From NCBI RefSeq assembly GCF_003050935.1, contig NZ_QAOX01000006.1, positions 247,081 through 311,080 of the forward strand: DNA of 64,000 bases. The letters are read 5' to 3'. Under the pieces are notes generated by a model. It saw only the letters and a program-made list of their open reading frames with translations. It ran no database searches and was not told where the DNA came from. Made by a program: the position numbers and the translations under genes. The DNA comes from Luteibacter sp. OK325 (GTDB lineage Bacteria; Pseudomonadota; Gammaproteobacteria; Xanthomonadales; Rhodanobacteraceae). Shown here in pieces: positions 61,995 to 64,000 of the stretch. Numbering within the stretch: the first letter of the stretch is position 1; the number at the start of each line of letters is the position of its first letter.

Positions 61995-63884
61995 ATGAAT
62001 ACTCGCTACAACGCTGCAGACATCGAAGTCCTCAGCGGCCTTGACCCGGTCAAGCGCCGCCCCGGCATGTACACCGACACCTCGCGGCCCAACCACCTGG
62101 CTCAGGAAGTCATCGACAACTCGGTCGACGAAGCCCTCGCCGGCCATGCGAAGACCATCGACGTCACGGTATTCAACGACGGCTCGGTCGAAGTCACCGA
62201 TGACGGTCGCGGCATGCCGGTGGATATCCATCCCGAAGAGGGCGTGCCCGGCATCGAACTGATCCTCACGCGCCTGCATGCCGGCGGCAAGTTCTCGAAC
62301 AAGAACTATGCCTTCTCCGGCGGCCTCCACGGCGTGGGTGTGTCGGTAGTCAATGCGCTGTCGCACAAGGTGGACGTGACCATCCGTCGCGATGGCCAGG
62401 AATACCGCATGAGCTTCGCCAACGGCGACCGCTCCAGCGAGCTCGAAGTCATCGGCACCGTTCCCAAGAAGAAGACCGGCACCACGCTGCGGTTCTGGCC
62501 GGACGCGAAGTACTTCGACACACCGAAGATCCTCGTTTCCAAGCTCAAGCACTTGCTGCGCGCCAAGGCCGTGCTCTGCGCGGGCCTCACGGTACGCCTG
62601 CTCGACGAAGCCTCCGGCGAAACCACCGAGTGGTACTTCGAAGACGGCCTGCCCGACTACCTGCGCGGTGAATTGCAGGGCGCGGAAGCGCTGCCGTCCG
62701 GCCTCTTCGTCAAGCACTTCGCTCGCGAAACCGATGCACTCGACGTTGCCCTCGCCTGGCTGCCGGAAGGCGACCTGGTGCAGGAAAGCTACGTCAACCT
62801 GATTCCCACCGCGCAGGGCGGCACGCATGTGAACGGCCTGCGTTCCGGCCTCACCAATGCCATCCGCGAGTTCTGCGACCTGCGCAGCCTGCTGCCGCGC
62901 GGCGTGAAGCTGGCGCCGGAAGATGTCTGGGAGCGCCTGGCCTTCGTGCTCAGCGTCAAGCTGCAGGACGCCCAGTTCGCTGGCCAGACGAAGGAACGCC
63001 TGTCCTCGCGTGCCGCTGCCGGCATCGTCGAGGGCGTAGTGCACGACGCCTTCAGCCTGTGGCTGAACCAGCACGTGGAAACCGGCGAGAAAATCGCCCA
63101 GCTCGCCATCGAACGCGCCAGCGCACGCCTGAAGGCCGCCAAACAGGTAGTCCGCAAGAAGATCACCTCCGGCCCTGCCCTGCCCGGCAAACTCGCCGAC
63201 TGTGCCTCCACCGATCTCACCCGCACCGAAATCTTCCTCGTCGAGGGCGATTCGGCCGGCGGCTCGGCCAAGCAGGCACGTGACAAGGACTTCCAGGCGA
63301 TCCTTCCGCTACGCGGCAAGATCCTCAACACCTGGGAAGTGGAATCGAACGCCGTACTCGCGTCGCAGGAAGTGCACGACCTCGCCGTCGCCATCGGCTG
63401 CGATCCCGGCAAGGATGACCTCAGCGGCCTGCGTTACGGCAAGGTAGTCATCCTCGCCGACGCGGATTCCGACGGCCTGCACATCGCCACGCTCCTATCC
63501 GCCCTGTTCCTCAAGCACTTCCCCACCCTGGTCAGCCTGGGCCACGTGTTCGTCGCCATGCCGCCGCTATTCCGCGTGGACGTGGGCAAGCAGGTGTTTT
63601 ATTGCCTGGACGAAGAAGAGAAGCGCCTGATGCTGGAAAAGGTCGAGCGGGAGAAGATGAAGGGCGCGGTCAGCGTCACTCGCTTCAAGGGCCTGGGCGA
63701 AATGAATCCGGCACAGCTGCGCGAATCCACCGTCCACCCGGATACGCGTCGCCTGGTGCAGCTCACCATTGAAGCCGACGACGGCACGGCCAAGCTGATG
63801 GACATGTTGCTGGCCAAGAAGCGCGCGAGCGACCGCAAGCAGTGGCTGGAAGACAAGGGCGACCTGGCTACCCTCGAGGTTTAA
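61995..63884 (+). CDS. parE: DNA topoisomerase IV subunit B
   Basis: A 629-residue GHKL/TOPRIM protein. The ATPase part has 'RRPGMYTDTSRPNHLAQEVI', 'DNSVDEALAG', 'VTDDGRGMPVDIHPEEGVPG' and 'AGGKFSNKNYAFSGGLHGVG'. The transducer region contains 'QGGTHVNGLRSGL', and the TOPRIM domain has 'FLVEGDSAGGSAKQARDKDF' and 'ILADADSDGLH'. The length (about 630) and 'TDTSRPNHLAQEVIDNSVDE' indicate ParE, not GyrB. With ParC it decatenates daughter chromosomes. Confidence 0.97.
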   Translation: MNTRYNAADIEVLSGLDPVKRRPGMYTDTSRPNHLAQEVIDNSVDEALAGHAKTIDVTVFNDGSVEVTDDGRGMPVDIHPEEGVPGIELILTRLHAGGKFSNKNYAFSGGLHGVGVSVVNALSHKVDVTIRRDGQEYRMSFANGDRSSELEVIGTVPKKKTGTTLRFWPDAKYFDTPKILVSKLKHLLRAKAVLCAGLTVRLLDEASGETTEWYFEDGLPDYLRGELQGAEALPSGLFVKHFARETDALDVALAWLPEGDLVQESYVNLIPTAQGGTHVNGLRSGLTNAIREFCDLRSLLPRGVKLAPEDVWERLAFVLSVKLQDAQFAGQTKERLSSRAAAGIVEGVVHDAFSLWLNQHVETGEKIAQLAIERASARLKAAKQVVRKKITSGPALPGKLADCASTDLTRTEIFLVEGDSAGGSAKQARDKDFQAILPLRGKILNTWEVESNAVLASQEVHDLAVAIGCDPGKDDLSGLRYGKVVILADADSDGLHIATLLSALFLKHFPTLVSLGHVFVAMPPLFRVDVGKQVFYCLDEEEKRLMLEKVEREKMKGAVSVTRFKGLGEMNPAQLRESTVHPDTRRLVQLTIEADDGTAKLMDMLLAKKRASDRKQWLEDKGDLATLEV

Positions 63885-63891
63885 ATCTTCC

Positions 63892-63904
63892 TGTAGGAGC
63901 CGAT
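63892..63904. repeat. Truncated arm of the palindromic repeat
   Basis: TGTAGGAGCCGAT stops in the middle of the usual arm, exactly where the insertion-sequence-like DNA begins. Confidence 0.7.
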
Positions 63905-64000
63905 GTGCAGTGGTCTAATTTTCCTGGACACCCATGTAGGAGCAAAATCCCTACCGAGGTGACCCATGGGATATCGACCGATCGACCCGGCGCTCAAGCG
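63905..64000 (+). mobile_element. Left end of an insertion sequence (IS3-like terminus), continues past the window
   Basis: Immediately after the broken repeat arm comes GTGCAGTGGTCTAATTTTCC and then TGGACACC. This resembles IS3-family terminal repeats (TGxxxTGGTCT...TTTGGACA type). A GAGGTGA ribosome site and ATG follow within 60 bases. The right end, target duplication and family cannot be checked here. Confidence 0.6.
63966..64000 (+). CDS. Start of a putative transposase gene, 3' part outside window
   Basis: Only 11 codons are visible ('MGYRPIDPALK'). GAGGTGA three bases upstream and the location 61 bases inside an IS-like terminus suggest the first (orfA) transposase frame. Too short to assign a family. 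Confidence 0.5.
   Translation, partial: MGYRPIDPALK

Overview
This is a GC-rich, gene-dense chromosomal segment that reads as a gammaproteobacterium of the Xanthomonadales, most likely Rhodanobacteraceae (Luteibacter/Dyella type). The evidence is the gene content and order (pyrG-kdsA-eno-ftsB-ispD-ispF-truD, surE-pcm-yqaA-nlpD, tig-clpP-clpX-lon-hupB, rnhA-dnaQ next to gloB-mltD), an effector with a C-terminal domain of the Xanthomonadales type IV secretion (XVIPCD) kind, and many copies of a short palindromic repeat (TGTAGGAGCCGAT/TCATCGGCGA). The genus is an inference.

Layout. 0-12.7 kb: the end of an LPS glycosyltransferase gene, then small metabolic, transport and regulatory genes: FAD monooxygenase, Nramp transporter, esterase, VirK-like protein, a fumarylacetoacetate-hydrolase-family/MarR/double-tautomerase cluster, a LysR regulator with a perfect dyad, and a TauE-type permease. 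12.7-21.9 kb: an accessory region. It holds a candidate interbacterial toxin locus, in which a peptidoglycan-targeting effector with an XVIPCD-like C-terminus lies between two paralogous exported proteins that may be its immunity proteins. It also holds a headless gene fragment, a radical SAM/SPASM enzyme, a lipoprotein, decayed gene fragments, and a RelE/Xre toxin-antitoxin pair between tRNA-Ser(CGA) and a degenerate copy of that tRNA, as expected for an old tRNA-targeted integration.

22-31 kb: PP2C phosphatase, dnaQ/rnhA/methyltransferase, gloB-mltD, and two unrelated enoyl reductases (fabI, fabV) facing each other; then ppiD. A structured unannotated block lies between fabV and ppiD. 31-38 kb: tRNA-Asp, tRNA-Val and the protein quality-control series hupB, lon, clpX, clpP, tig, all on the minus strand. 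38-42 kb: soxR and a divergent MFS exporter sharing a perfect SoxR-type palindrome, small genes and tRNA-Leu. 42-43 kb: five tRNA genes (Lys, His, Arg, Pro, Arg). 43-64 kb: ftsH-rlmE, yhbY, panE-like, the envelope-maintenance set nlpD-yqaA-pcm-surE, then truD-mgtE-ispF-ispD-ftsB-eno-kdsA-pyrG on the minus strand, and an M24 aminopeptidase and parE on the plus strand. At the right edge an insertion-sequence-like element appears to have interrupted one of the palindromic repeats.

Most housekeeping assignments are strong. The least certain calls are the immunity role of the effector's neighbours, the small ORFs at 12.9-14.3 kb, and the decayed fragments at 20 kb and 41.8 kb. All start sites are read from sequence only.
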